Source: Cohnella sp. SGD-V74
Lineage (GTDB): Bacteria > Bacillota > Bacilli > Paenibacillales > Paenibacillaceae
Direction: 5' to 3'
DNA: 64,000 bases
Assembly: GCF_003001675.1 (NCBI RefSeq)
Contig: NZ_PVYW01000001.1
Location: forward strand, 496,001-560,000
The position numbers and the translations under genes are program-made. The notes beneath the pieces are model-generated. The model was not told the origin of the DNA, did not search any database, and worked only from the letters and a program-made list of their open reading frames with translations. This document shows positions 51,796 through 61,016 of this stretch, one piece after another. Every line of letters starts with the position of its first letter. Position 1 is the stretch's first letter.

Positions 51796-52683
51796 TCAGC
51801 CTTTTACCGCGCCGAGCATAATGCCTTTCAGAAAAAATCTTTGCATAAAGGGATAGACCAGCAGAATAGGCAGCGTCGCCACGAACGTAATCGTCATCTG
51901 CACCGAAGTCGGCGTCAGAACGACCGCATGCTGCGACATGCTCGCGCTGGTCACCATCGATAATGCCGCATTTTGTTGATTGACATAGGTATAGAGCAGA
52001 AGTTGAAGCGTCTGCAGCTCCGGCTTGGGAGCCAAATACAGGTTGTCCACCCAAGTGTTCCATTGATTGACGGCGTTAAAGATGGCCACCGTGGCTAGAA
52101 CGGGCATGCATAACGGCAGAATCACCTTCCACAATATGGTGTACGCGCTCGCCCCGTCGACCATGGCGGACTCCTCCATCTCCTTGGGGATATCCTCCAT
52201 ATACGTTTTGATCAGAATCACGAAGAAGGCAACGACAACGCCCGGCAGGATGTAAACCAGGAAGTTATTGTATAAGCCGTAGGTTTTCATGGTCAAGTAT
52301 ACCGGAATGATCCCCGGACTGATGTACATCGTCACGATGACCGCCCCGTACATCCACTTGCGGAACGGCAGGAACGGCTTGCTGATGCCGTACGAAAATA
52401 TCGTGCAGCCGATGAGCGTTGCGATCGTCCCGAGCACGGTCCTCGATACGGAGATGAAGAACGCCCACAAAATATTCTGTTCCTGGAACAGCTGCCGGTA
52501 ATTGTCCAGACTGAATCCCCGCGGCAACAAATAAACTCCCCTTAAAGCCTCCGTCGGATCGCTGATGGAATAGATGAAGATATAATAGAACGGATACAGC
52601 GTCACGATTCCGAATAAAGTCAGAACGATCAGATTCAGCAGATCGAACGCCTTCTCCTTGGGTGCCAGCCGAATACTCTTCAT
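51796..52683 (-). CDS. Carbohydrate ABC transporter permease, LplC type
   Basis: A 295-residue permease, six hydrophobic segments, EAA loop EESAMVDGASAYTILWKVILP (about 188-208), C-terminal GIMLGAVKG. It starts 18 bases after the stop of the LplB-type gene. YAPKPEL-like segments in the periplasmic loop (LAPKPELQTLQLLLYTYVNQ) are characteristic of the LplC/YtcP branch. Confidence 0.94.
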   Translation of the reverse strand: MKSIRLAPKEKAFDLLNLIVLTLFGIVTLYPFYYIFIYSISDPTEALRGVYLLPRGFSLDNYRQLFQEQNILWAFFISVSRTVLGTIATLIGCTIFSYGISKPFLPFRKWMYGAVIVTMYISPGIIPVYLTMKTYGLYNNFLVYILPGVVVAFFVILIKTYMEDIPKEMEESAMVDGASAYTILWKVILPLCMPVLATVAIFNAVNQWNTWVDNLYLAPKPELQTLQLLLYTYVNQQNAALSMVTSASMSQHAVVLTPTSVQMTITFVATLPILLVYPFMQRFFLKGIMLGAVKG

Positions 52684-52701
52684 AACGGTTACTCTCCTTT
52701 C

Positions 52702-53601
52702 TTACATGATGGAATGTCCGGTCGTCATTCTGGAGAAGCGGTTCGCTGCGAACAGCAGGGCCACGCTGACGAAGGACTTGAACATTCCCGCGGCGGTCGC
52801 ATAGGAAAAGTTCAGTTGCGTAATTCCGATTCGATAAGTGTACGTATCGATAACCTCGATCCTCTCATGGACCAACGCGTTATGAAAGACATAGTATTGG
52901 TCGAACCCGATGTTCAGCATATTGCCGATATTGATCAGCAGAAGAATGATGAATGTCGGCATAATGCCCGGAACGGTAATGTGGATCGCTTGCTGCCATC
53001 GATTGGCGCCGTCTACTTCCGCCGCCTGATATTGCTCCTGATCGATGCCGGCTATGGCCGCGATGAAGATGATGGCCGTCCATCCGGCCGTCTTCCATAG
53101 CGTGGCGAAAGTCATCAACCACCACGAATATTTCGGTTCGGCCAAAATATTGGAAGGCTCGTCGAGCCAATGAAGCGTGCTGTACAGCAGCTTGTTCAGC
53201 GCCCCGTCGTCGATGGAGAAAAAAGCGAAGAACACCGAGTAGACGATAATCCAGGACGTAAAGTGAGGAAACGAGGTCACGGTCTGGATAACTCTGGAGT
53301 ACCATCGTTTGCGCACGTTCGTAATCATAATGGCCAATGCTACCGGCAGAGGGGTCAACAGCAGCTGCAGAAAGCTAAGCACAACCGTATTGCGCAGCAC
53401 TAATCCGAAGTCCGAAGTCTTGTCGAACAGCTGCCGGAAATACTTCAGTCCGGCAAACGGAGAGTCGGCTATGCTTCTGCCCGGCGTATAATCCACGAAT
53501 GCGAGCACCCATCCCCATAAGGGAACGAAGTTAAACAACAGAATCAGAATGAAGAAAGGGACGGTCATCAGCAGGTAGGGCGTGTAGTGTTTTCTGGCCA
53601 T
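52702..53601 (-). CDS. Carbohydrate ABC transporter permease, LplB type
   Basis: A 299-residue permease of the LplB/YteP branch. It starts MARKHYTPYLLMTVPF, then the typical PLWGWVLAFVDYTPGRS, and the EAA loop is YQAAEVDGANRWQQAIHITVP. The ATG at 53601 has AGGAAAGGAAA upstream; the frame extends 46 more codons with no homology. A terminator separates it from the response-regulator gene, so the transporter genes form their own unit, probably started from 53602-53716. Confidence 0.93.
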   Translation of the reverse strand: MARKHYTPYLLMTVPFFILILLFNFVPLWGWVLAFVDYTPGRSIADSPFAGLKYFRQLFDKTSDFGLVLRNTVVLSFLQLLLTPLPVALAIMITNVRKRWYSRVIQTVTSFPHFTSWIIVYSVFFAFFSIDDGALNKLLYSTLHWLDEPSNILAEPKYSWWLMTFATLWKTAGWTAIIFIAAIAGIDQEQYQAAEVDGANRWQQAIHITVPGIMPTFIILLLINIGNMLNIGFDQYYVFHNALVHERIEVIDTYTYRIGITQLNFSYATAAGMFKSFVSVALLFAANRFSRMTTGHSIM

Positions 53602-53716
53602 TCGAATTTCCTTTCCTCGCCGCGGCGGGCGACTCCATCTCATAACAAAATTATAAGATCGATCGCGTCGCGAAACATTCCACGCAATATAGATAGGCAT
53701 TGGATAAATTATAGAC

Positions 53717-53757
53717 AAAAAAAACTTCCCCGCAGGCACTGCGGCCGCGGAGAAGTT
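53717..53757 (-). terminator. Terminator between the response regulator and the transporter genes
   Basis: Minus-strand AACTTCTCCGC pairs with GCGGGGAAGTT, with an inner CCGCAG/CTGCGG stem, and eight T residues follow. It ends the GH110/kinase/regulator transcript just after the stop at 53774. Confidence 0.92.
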
Positions 53758-53773
53758 TGTACATTCGCTGTGT

Positions 53774-54979
53774 TCAGGTTTCCCGATACTTGCCCGGAGT
53801 CAACCCCTTTAATTGCTTGAAATGACGGTAAAAATGATCGACGTACTTATACCCGACCTTCTCCGAAATTTCGGCTGCGGTAAAGTCGGTCTGCTCCAAC
53901 AGCTTGCAGGCTTGCTCGATGCGGACTTGATTCATGTAGTCGTTAAAGTATAATCCGGTCTCCTTCCTGAACAATTGGCCGAAGTAGACCGCGTTATAAT
54001 GAAACAACCTGGACATTTCCTTGAGATTCAGGTCATTCATGTAATGAAATCCGACATAGTCGATAGCGGCCCGAATTCTGTTTTCCGTGTCGGTCGAAGC
54101 GTTCTTGCCGGTATCCATCATCTTGAGGGCGGTGACGTACGATTCCTGAATCTGTTCGATGCCCTGGACAACCGAACCGACTCCGAGAGTAACCGTCTCT
54201 TTCAAGCAGCGATGAATCGTATCCGGAATCTGCTCCGCCAGCCGGCAGACACCGCGATCCCCGTCATAGCCCTCTTCCCGTTCGGCCACCAAACATCCGT
54301 AATATCGGTCCGAAATTTCGAACAAATAGCCTTGATCCCCGAGCAGCTCCTCAACGACGTTCTCGATCGCAAACCTCTTGAGAGCGATCTCGTCCCCCGA
54401 AACGGCCACGATTTCATCGTATCGGTCGAGAGAGAAAACGATCATGCGATAATGGGCCTCGCTACGCACGTCGACCCCTAAAGCCGCAGCCTCACCGTAA
54501 TGCTTGGAAGACGATTCGCCGCGAACCCACTTGCCGAGCAAGGCGGTTCTCATCGTCTTCGCAGCCTTCGCGCTTTCCAGCTTGTGCCGAACGGAACTCG
54601 CCAGCTTCTCCCGAAGCTCGCCCAGCGCGCTCGCAAGTTCGACCGGATCGACCGGCTTCAAAAGATAATCGACGACGCCGTGCTTCATTGCTTCCTTCGC
54701 GTAAGAGAACTGATTGTAGCCGCTTAAGATCAGGACGACGGTGTCCGGATACCGTTCGCGGATGAGCTTGGACAGCTCGATGCCGTCTTTTCGCGGCATT
54801 TTCACATCCGTGACGACAAGATCCGGCGGTTCCCGCTGTATCAAGCTTAACGCTTCTTCTCCGTCCGCGGCTTCGCCCACAAGGGCAAAGCCCGCAGCCT
54901 CCCAGGAAATAATCGTTCGCAATCCTTTGCGAATTTGCGGTTCGTCATCGACGATTATAGCTTTGAACAGTTCGATCAC
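53774..54979 (-). CDS. AraC-type response regulator, YesN-like (short)
   Basis: A 401-residue regulator. Receiver: DDE at 11-13, phospho-acceptor Asp58 (VTDVKMPRKDG), Lys in LLKPVDP. The last 100 residues form the AraC HTH (LNLKEMSRLFHYNAVYFGQLF, EISEKVGYKYVDHFYRHFKQ, LKGLTPGKYRE). It overlaps the kinase gene by four bases. The central domain is shorter than in the other two regulators of this window. A palindrome upstream of the GH110 gene is a candidate target site. Confidence 0.95.
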   Translation of the reverse strand: MIELFKAIIVDDEPQIRKGLRTIISWEAAGFALVGEAADGEEALSLIQREPPDLVVTDVKMPRKDGIELSKLIRERYPDTVVLILSGYNQFSYAKEAMKHGVVDYLLKPVDPVELASALGELREKLASSVRHKLESAKAAKTMRTALLGKWVRGESSSKHYGEAAALGVDVRSEAHYRMIVFSLDRYDEIVAVSGDEIALKRFAIENVVEELLGDQGYLFEISDRYYGCLVAEREEGYDGDRGVCRLAEQIPDTIHRCLKETVTLGVGSVVQGIEQIQESYVTALKMMDTGKNASTDTENRIRAAIDYVGFHYMNDLNLKEMSRLFHYNAVYFGQLFRKETGLYFNDYMNQVRIEQACKLLEQTDFTAAEISEKVGYKYVDHFYRHFKQLKGLTPGKYRET

Positions 54980-56760
54980 CTCATTCCTTTGGCATCATAA
55001 ATGATCGGAAGCGTTACCTTGACGCGAGTTCCGCCGGGATCACTCTCGATCCGGATTCCGTACCGTTCGCCGAAATGCAGCACCAACCGGTCTTGAACGT
55101 TTTTCAAACCGATGCTGCCGCTCTTCTTCATATCCTGCGAGAGCAGCTCCTCCTGAATTCGGAGAAGCTTCTCCTCGGCAATTCCGGCGCCATTGTCTGC
55201 AATGGTAATTTCCATCGCTCCGAAGCCTTCGTCGGTTACGGCAACCTCGACCCACCCGTCCCTGGATATTGCTTCAATTCCATGCACGACCGCATTCTCG
55301 ACGATCGGCTGCAAGGTCAGCTTCGGAATCAATGCTTTATTCAACTGTTCCGGCAACGATGTAACATAATTAAGCCTGTCCGCAAACCGATACTTCTGGA
55401 TGCTTAAATACTTATTGGCCAACTCTATCTCTTCGCCCAGCGTAATAAACTCGCCCTGCCAGTCCAGCATGCTGCGGAACAGCTTCGCCAGGTTCAGCAC
55501 GATTACCGAAGTCTCGGCATCCCCTTTGTTATGCAGACCCATGCGGATTGATTCCAGCGTATTGAACAGAAAATGCGGATTGATCTGACTTTGCAGCGCA
55601 TACAATTCCGCTTCCTGCTTCTTGATCGTAATGTCCTTCAGCTTGAGATTCACTTCGTAATTTTCATAATGCGACTGCTGCAGGCTCTCGATCATCGCGT
55701 TAAAGCTTTTGGTCAGCGCCCCGACCTCGTCCGTGGAACCTCTGTCCTCCAGTTTGGACAAATTCCCGGTTTTGACGACCTGCATCTGCTTCACCAACGC
55801 TTTGATCCTCGAAGTGATCCGATCCAGCGACAGCATGGAAATCCCGAACGAGAGCAGCAATCCGGCCGCGATGACGAGCAGCCCCGCATTTCGGATTTGC
55901 CGCTCCTCGTCAATGAGTCGATCGAGGGGAATAAGCGTATACAACCGCCAATCCGGGTACGATTTTCCGTCCCCGATTTTCTCCGCGAGCACTTTATACG
56001 ATCTGCCCGTAGCTTGGTCTTTAATATCGAAGGCGTTCTCCGTTTCGGGTCGAGAGAATAGCCGGACATCCGTCGCGAGCTCGTCGTAATCCGCCGTATT
56101 GGCCGTAACGACGCGGCCTTCGGAATCGGTAATGAAGCTCCTGTTCTCGCCGCGCTCCATAATCAACGTGTGCAGCCGATTTTCCAGCACCTGAACCGAG
56201 ATGACCGCCGACAACTCCCCGTTCCTGTTGAATATGCTCCTCGACACATAGATGAATTTGTCTTTGATCCCCCACACGGGCTCTCCGTTACCGGCAACGG
56301 CGTTCCGGAACACTTCCGTCTCCCGGATGTCCGAATCGGCGAAAATAAAGGTTTCCAGATCCTGGAGCAATGTGGTGTTCAAAAAATAAATGCGCAACTG
56401 GGCGGATGTATCTTTGTAGTTAAAGTCATAAAAGGTAACGGGTTTCAAATAAAGAGAGTAGGCATCGATGCTCTCCAACTCGTCCTCGTATATCCGATCC
56501 GGATTCAAGTAATTGTTCAACGTCTGATCGAAACTGAGTCGATTGACGATATCCATGTATTCGTTCAACAAGATCTGGATATTCGTCGCCGTCTGTCGGG
56601 AACTTTCCTTCGTAATATTCGTCGTCTGTTCGATAATCTTGCTCCCGGACACCGACAATAGAATTTGACCTATCGCCACCAACGGTATGAAAATCGTTAG
56701 AAAGTAGAGCAGGATCAGCTTCGTCTTCAGCTTAAATGCAAATCTCCCCCTGCGGCGCAT
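54976..56760 (-). CDS. Sensor histidine kinase, YesM-like
   Basis: A 594-residue kinase. Membrane segments are at about 14-36 and 292-312; the sensor region between them is dCache-like. HAMP covers 313-365. His396 in QINPHFLFNTL, N box VENAVVHG, DNGAGI and GSIGLKNVQDRL complete the catalytic core. The start has AAGGAGGTACTGACGC directly upstream. It lies between the GH-D-like gene (57 bases away) and its regulator, unusual in that hydrolase genes come first in this operon. Confidence 0.95.
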   Translation of the reverse strand: MRRRGRFAFKLKTKLILLYFLTIFIPLVAIGQILLSVSGSKIIEQTTNITKESSRQTATNIQILLNEYMDIVNRLSFDQTLNNYLNPDRIYEDELESIDAYSLYLKPVTFYDFNYKDTSAQLRIYFLNTTLLQDLETFIFADSDIRETEVFRNAVAGNGEPVWGIKDKFIYVSRSIFNRNGELSAVISVQVLENRLHTLIMERGENRSFITDSEGRVVTANTADYDELATDVRLFSRPETENAFDIKDQATGRSYKVLAEKIGDGKSYPDWRLYTLIPLDRLIDEERQIRNAGLLVIAAGLLLSFGISMLSLDRITSRIKALVKQMQVVKTGNLSKLEDRGSTDEVGALTKSFNAMIESLQQSHYENYEVNLKLKDITIKKQEAELYALQSQINPHFLFNTLESIRMGLHNKGDAETSVIVLNLAKLFRSMLDWQGEFITLGEEIELANKYLSIQKYRFADRLNYVTSLPEQLNKALIPKLTLQPIVENAVVHGIEAISRDGWVEVAVTDEGFGAMEITIADNGAGIAEEKLLRIQEELLSQDMKKSGSIGLKNVQDRLVLHFGERYGIRIESDPGGTRVKVTLPIIYDAKGMR

Positions 56761-56816
56761 GCGTCAGTACCTCCTTCAGCTCTATTGTATACCGACGCCT
56801 GCGCCTTTGGGCAAAC

Positions 56817-59024
56817 TTAGAGAATCAAAGTCCCTTTGCCTTCGCCCAAGCTAATTTCAATGGCGGCGCAGTTCGCTTCGTCGTACACGAACACCCTGCC
56901 TCCGGCCCCGCTTTCGTAGGAAATCCGCAGACCGCCCCCGCGCATCTCTTCTTCGTAAGCCTGTACGCGGTCATCCGCATAGATGACTTGCTTGGGCTTA
57001 TCGTTCCTCCTCTGAATCCAATAGGCTCTCACGCCGGCATGACGGATTCGGTCATCGACTTCCAGTCCACGGGATCGCAAGACCGCCCCCTCGAACAAGC
57101 CGATAAAACCGTATTGAAATGCGCCGTCGTCGCCCAAGGTTACGTCCTGCACCAAGTAGGCATCCGCATCGCCTAACCATCTGATCGGAATCCGCAAGCC
57201 CGGGAAGCCGGCGGTTCGTTCATCCAGAACGATCAGCAGCGCCTGCGATCCGTCGCGGCTTCGGAACATCCAGGGCAGGATGCCGCCGCCCTCCTCTCCG
57301 TCGCATGGAACGGGAAGCGCGATTTCGTTCAGCAACGCTCGGATTCTTCCGTTGCCGCGCCATTCGTTGAATCGCTTCAAGACGGCGCGCGCCGAAGCTT
57401 CGAATCCGCACGGATCGTCGTAAAGGCTAACATGCCTGGCCGCCAGGAACGAGTAGAACTGGGCGACCGTTCCTCTCCAAGTTTGCGTATTCCAGAAATC
57501 CAACATGCCCTCGGAAGGAAATAAACCGAAATAACCGAACAAATTCCGGATCGGATGGTAATGATCGTAATCTTTGTTCTCCGACTGATACGCGCGGATT
57601 CCGCCCCAGAACAGCCCTGCGATCCCGTTGTCCGCCAGATGCATCAGACCGATAGACTGGTCCGTTACGATCGGATTTTCCAATTCGCAAGTCGTTTGCA
57701 TCACGAACTCCGGGTAATCGTGCGAGATTCGGTTCATGAAAGCCCTGACTCCGAGCCATTTGCGATAGACCGAATCCGATGGATCGCTGTATTCCGTGGG
57801 CGCGTCCGACAGCCACAGCTCTCCCAGATCTATCTGTTGCCAACTGCTTAAATAGCGCTTAATCAGCACCTCCTCGACTTGCCATCTCTTGAATTCGATC
57901 TGCGCGGAATCGGCCAAATCCCTGCCGAGTCCCCATTCGTCGCCCGTCAACGCGAACCAATAACCGATTCCCAGACCTTGTTCCCGAATCCATGCGGCAA
58001 GCGCGGGAAGGTCTTCCGTAAAGCTCGGCTCGACCTCGACGTCGTCTCGGGTCGGGGTATTCCATAAGTCGTCGATGAGAAGCTTGTCGAAGCCCATTTC
58101 GACCAATGCGGGGACGAGCGAGTTCCGATAATACGATTCCGTGCGCCGATCCCGGAAAAACCAGTCGTTCACGCTCAGGATTGTGGACGGGTCGCGGAAC
58201 TTGTATCTTTGACGCAAGTGTTTGGCCGCGGCGAGACGCCCGTCCCACGCGTCTCCCCGGAACACCTCGACGTTTACGGCGAAGTATTCGAGCTCCTCTT
58301 TGGGGCGAATGACGGCCTGTACGGCGACGGAATCGGTAGACACTTTAACGCTCTCGCCGTCCGGCCACAAGTCGATGTTCAGGAACGGATGCTCGGAAGT
58401 GCCTTGATAGGCTCCCGGTTCCAGGGAGGTGCTGTAATTGCTTTCCGGCGTCAGCACCCAGCCGTCTCCCGTATCGTAGACGACAACCGCGTTTCGTTTG
58501 CCCCCGCGGAGCCGGTCTCTCGTTTGGTTCCAGGACAAGCTGTTTTCCGCGTAATGAATGTCGCATGCGCGCTTGATCAGCTTCCATCCCGTCAGATCGG
58601 AATGGTCGATTCGTTTGCAGTCGTCTTCCAAATTCGTAATCCAGTATTGCACGCGCATTCCCGCATCTTCGTCGTACATTTGCATCGAGACTTTGATCTG
58701 CATGCGGCGCCCTTGCGTTCTCGCCACAGTCAAGAGGAGCTCTCTGCCCCAGGTTCGGTCGTACAGATCGATGCTGCGCTCGGTTGCTTCCTTCACGGTC
58801 CAGAAGCCGTCGTTCGAATACACGTCCGTGCCGTCGTAACGAAAATAAAACAGATATCCGGGATCTCCCGGCTGGACGTATTCGGCGTTAACGAGAGTGT
58901 TGACCAGACTCGTTAGACGGATCGAACCGTTCTCGAACGTCAAGACGGCCTTCATGACGCCGTTCTCCAGCACCCAGCAATCTTCGCCTCCGGCAATGCT
59001 CGCTCGTATGCTTTTAGAGTTCAT
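56817..59024 (-). CDS. Putative glycoside hydrolase, clan GH-D-like TIM barrel (alpha-galactosidase type)
   Basis: A 735-residue cytoplasmic protein. The first ~270 residues are a beta-sandwich like the N-terminal domain of GH36 enzymes. Then follows a barrel with NDWFF, FDKLLIDDLWN (about 312-322), LGIGYWFALTGDEWG, QQIDLGELWLSDAP (candidate nucleophile Asp near 399) and TTCELENP...HLADNG (candidate acid/base Asp near 465). These sit where GH36/GH27 enzymes have IDDGW, KWD and SDNTD. The C-terminus is a beta domain. Overlap with the GH110 gene (11 bases) means coupled translation. Assignment to clan GH-D is by motif order; the exact family is uncertain and it may be an undescribed branch. Confidence 0.6.
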   Translation of the reverse strand: MNSKSIRASIAGGEDCWVLENGVMKAVLTFENGSIRLTSLVNTLVNAEYVQPGDPGYLFYFRYDGTDVYSNDGFWTVKEATERSIDLYDRTWGRELLLTVARTQGRRMQIKVSMQMYDEDAGMRVQYWITNLEDDCKRIDHSDLTGWKLIKRACDIHYAENSLSWNQTRDRLRGGKRNAVVVYDTGDGWVLTPESNYSTSLEPGAYQGTSEHPFLNIDLWPDGESVKVSTDSVAVQAVIRPKEELEYFAVNVEVFRGDAWDGRLAAAKHLRQRYKFRDPSTILSVNDWFFRDRRTESYYRNSLVPALVEMGFDKLLIDDLWNTPTRDDVEVEPSFTEDLPALAAWIREQGLGIGYWFALTGDEWGLGRDLADSAQIEFKRWQVEEVLIKRYLSSWQQIDLGELWLSDAPTEYSDPSDSVYRKWLGVRAFMNRISHDYPEFVMQTTCELENPIVTDQSIGLMHLADNGIAGLFWGGIRAYQSENKDYDHYHPIRNLFGYFGLFPSEGMLDFWNTQTWRGTVAQFYSFLAARHVSLYDDPCGFEASARAVLKRFNEWRGNGRIRALLNEIALPVPCDGEEGGGILPWMFRSRDGSQALLIVLDERTAGFPGLRIPIRWLGDADAYLVQDVTLGDDGAFQYGFIGLFEGAVLRSRGLEVDDRIRHAGVRAYWIQRRNDKPKQVIYADDRVQAYEEEMRGGGLRISYESGAGGRVFVYDEANCAAIEISLGEGKGTLIL

Positions 59025-60756
59025 CTTCGATTGCATCCCCTTCCAGCAGGCTTTGCCCGTTTATCCTCATGCTTAGAGGCCCGTCCTTCGCCTCATTGCC
59101 GGTAATCCGAACATTCCGGACTTTTCTAAGCTCGATCGCGCGTTTCATAAAATGATGCCGGGGATAGCTGCCGCTCGCGCTAATTTTGTTGTTTCTGAAA
59201 ATAAAACCGTCAATGGAATGCCCGTGTACGAGCCCCGTATCGAACGTGCGAAATTCGTTGTTCTCGATGCGAATGTTGCGATGGTAATATTCCTCGCCGG
59301 CTTCCGGATTTTCGATCTCCGGATCGATGTCGATCACGGCCCGTCCCCAATCCGGGCAGCAGTAGTTGCAGTCCAGAAACGTATTGCCGCGAATCGTCAC
59401 GTCCCGCACCGCTCCCGATTCATACCATGAATTCGCGTCTCCCGAAATTTTGATTCCGGCGCCCGGCGCGCTGATCGTATTGTTTTCCAGCAGCACCTCT
59501 CCGGCAGTCGTGATCAGAAATCCCCTCGCCCGATTCGCTCTGACCTCGCAATGGCGAACCTCGAGATCGGGAATCCAGGTCATATTTTCAATGACGTCGC
59601 CGACTTTTAACCCGTCAGGAAGATCGTCGAGGGAGAGGAGGAAATAATCCCCGCTGATCCGTTCCGTCTTCCTTGCGCGCGCCTTCGCATAGCCGATCAG
59701 GGAATCATGGCGCGCGAACCGGATCGCATCGCCGGCCGCGACGATTTCCACGCCTTTCTGCATCTCGTGGACAAGCTTGACCAACACCGTATCCTCCGAG
59801 ATCAATTCCGTAATCTGTCCGTAGATGCCGTGGACATTGCAAGGATCATCCAGTTGATTTTCGAAGAGGCAGTGCGACAGCTCGATCAAGCCGCGGCAAT
59901 TCGCGAAATGGGTCGCGTCCGCCGTTGCCGTCACGAGGCGATTCGTTCCGGCCCTAAGCTTGACGTCGAAGGCATGCAGCCGAATATCCGTACAACGCTG
60001 CGCAACCAGCCCCATCCCCGGCGCATGATGAATCGCGACCCGCTCAATCCGCGTCGAAGAGCAATCTTTCAGCATAATTCCGGGATTTTCTCTTCTCCCG
60101 AACCGCATCGCAAGGACGTTGCCCACGGTTGGCCTATGACGCAAAGGTCCCTCCGCACGGATTCGCCCCGGCCCGATTTCGCTTAGCTTTAATTCCTTGA
60201 AGGCATCCCAACTGATCCGATCGCCGCTCTGATACGCGTGCGCGCGCGTTGCCGGATCGATTTCGTCGAACCCCCATACCTCCTCTTGCCGATGCCCGAA
60301 AGCAAAAACAAGCCGATCCCGGATAAACCGATAATCTACATCGGACGGCATTTGAATATCGAAGAAATCCGCCCCTGCTTCCACCACTGCTCCCTGTTCG
60401 AACATTGGTCTTTCCCAGTCTATCGTCAGGTTCTTTAAGGTTAATCTTTCGGCGTACTCCAGCATAAACGGAATCATCGGCCCGTGAAAAATAAACTCCG
60501 ATCCTTGCCCGTCTATCGTAAGATCGTGCATATCGAAGATCGGGAAAGCGATCCGCCGAAGACCTCCCTCGTCGTGATTCGAAATATAAACATGTCTTTC
60601 CAGCGCTTTGTCCGGCCAAAAATGGTACGTGGACTTCGGAAACAACAAAGCAGTGCAGTTATCCGCCCTGCACTGCTTCAATGCTTGATATACGGCAAAA
60701 GTCGTATCCCCGCCCTTGTCCCGATCGTGCAGAAATTGTCCGATGCTAAACCTCAA
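59014..60756 (-). CDS. GH110 alpha-galactosidase (alpha-1,3-galactosidase family)
   Basis: A 580-residue right-handed parallel beta-helix protein starting with TTG (AAGG eight bases before). Family landmarks are HVYISNHDEGGLRRIAFP (55-72), LTIDGQGSEFIFHG (79-92), IHHAPGMGLVAQR (242-254), ADATHFANCRG (279-289) and DDPCNVHG (303-310). Known GH110 enzymes remove alpha-1,3-linked galactose, for example from blood-group B or linear B structures, by inversion. There is no signal peptide, so it acts inside the cell on imported oligosaccharide. It is the first gene of the operon with the GH-D-like enzyme and kinase/regulator pair. Confidence 0.88.
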   Translation of the reverse strand: MRFSIGQFLHDRDKGGDTTFAVYQALKQCRADNCTALLFPKSTYHFWPDKALERHVYISNHDEGGLRRIAFPIFDMHDLTIDGQGSEFIFHGPMIPFMLEYAERLTLKNLTIDWERPMFEQGAVVEAGADFFDIQMPSDVDYRFIRDRLVFAFGHRQEEVWGFDEIDPATRAHAYQSGDRISWDAFKELKLSEIGPGRIRAEGPLRHRPTVGNVLAMRFGRRENPGIMLKDCSSTRIERVAIHHAPGMGLVAQRCTDIRLHAFDVKLRAGTNRLVTATADATHFANCRGLIELSHCLFENQLDDPCNVHGIYGQITELISEDTVLVKLVHEMQKGVEIVAAGDAIRFARHDSLIGYAKARARKTERISGDYFLLSLDDLPDGLKVGDVIENMTWIPDLEVRHCEVRANRARGFLITTAGEVLLENNTISAPGAGIKISGDANSWYESGAVRDVTIRGNTFLDCNYCCPDWGRAVIDIDPEIENPEAGEEYYHRNIRIENNEFRTFDTGLVHGHSIDGFIFRNNKISASGSYPRHHFMKRAIELRKVRNVRITGNEAKDGPLSMRINGQSLLEGDAIEDEL

Positions 60757-60797
60757 CCTGATCGCCTTCCTTCTATAGCCTTATCCGACTCGGATCT

Positions 60798-60828
60798 ATT
60801 ATAGGAAGAAGCGCGAATGCGCGCATTC
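60798..60828 (-). promoter_or_regulatory. Promoter and candidate regulator site of the GH110 operon
   Basis: TATAAT on the minus strand (60798-60803) lies 42 bases before the TTG start. The 17-base-distant hexamer is not a good -35, which suggests activator dependence. Just upstream, GAATGCGCGCATTC (60815-60828) is a perfect 14-base palindrome, and TAATGCGCTTATTA-like sequence follows; these may bind the AraC-type regulator. Confidence 0.55.
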
Positions 60829-61016
60829 CACAAATTTAATAAGCGCATTAGTAAAAATAAAGACAGCGCTGCCGCATGCCGCCGTCTCTTCGATAAATAT
60901 GGATTTTCGGTATAAATGCACATAAAATGCTTAACGATAAACCTTCGATCCGCGCTCCGTTTCCTCTAATCTTGTCAGTGTATGGGATTCCCAAGCACAC
61001 AAAGGAGTGGATCGGA

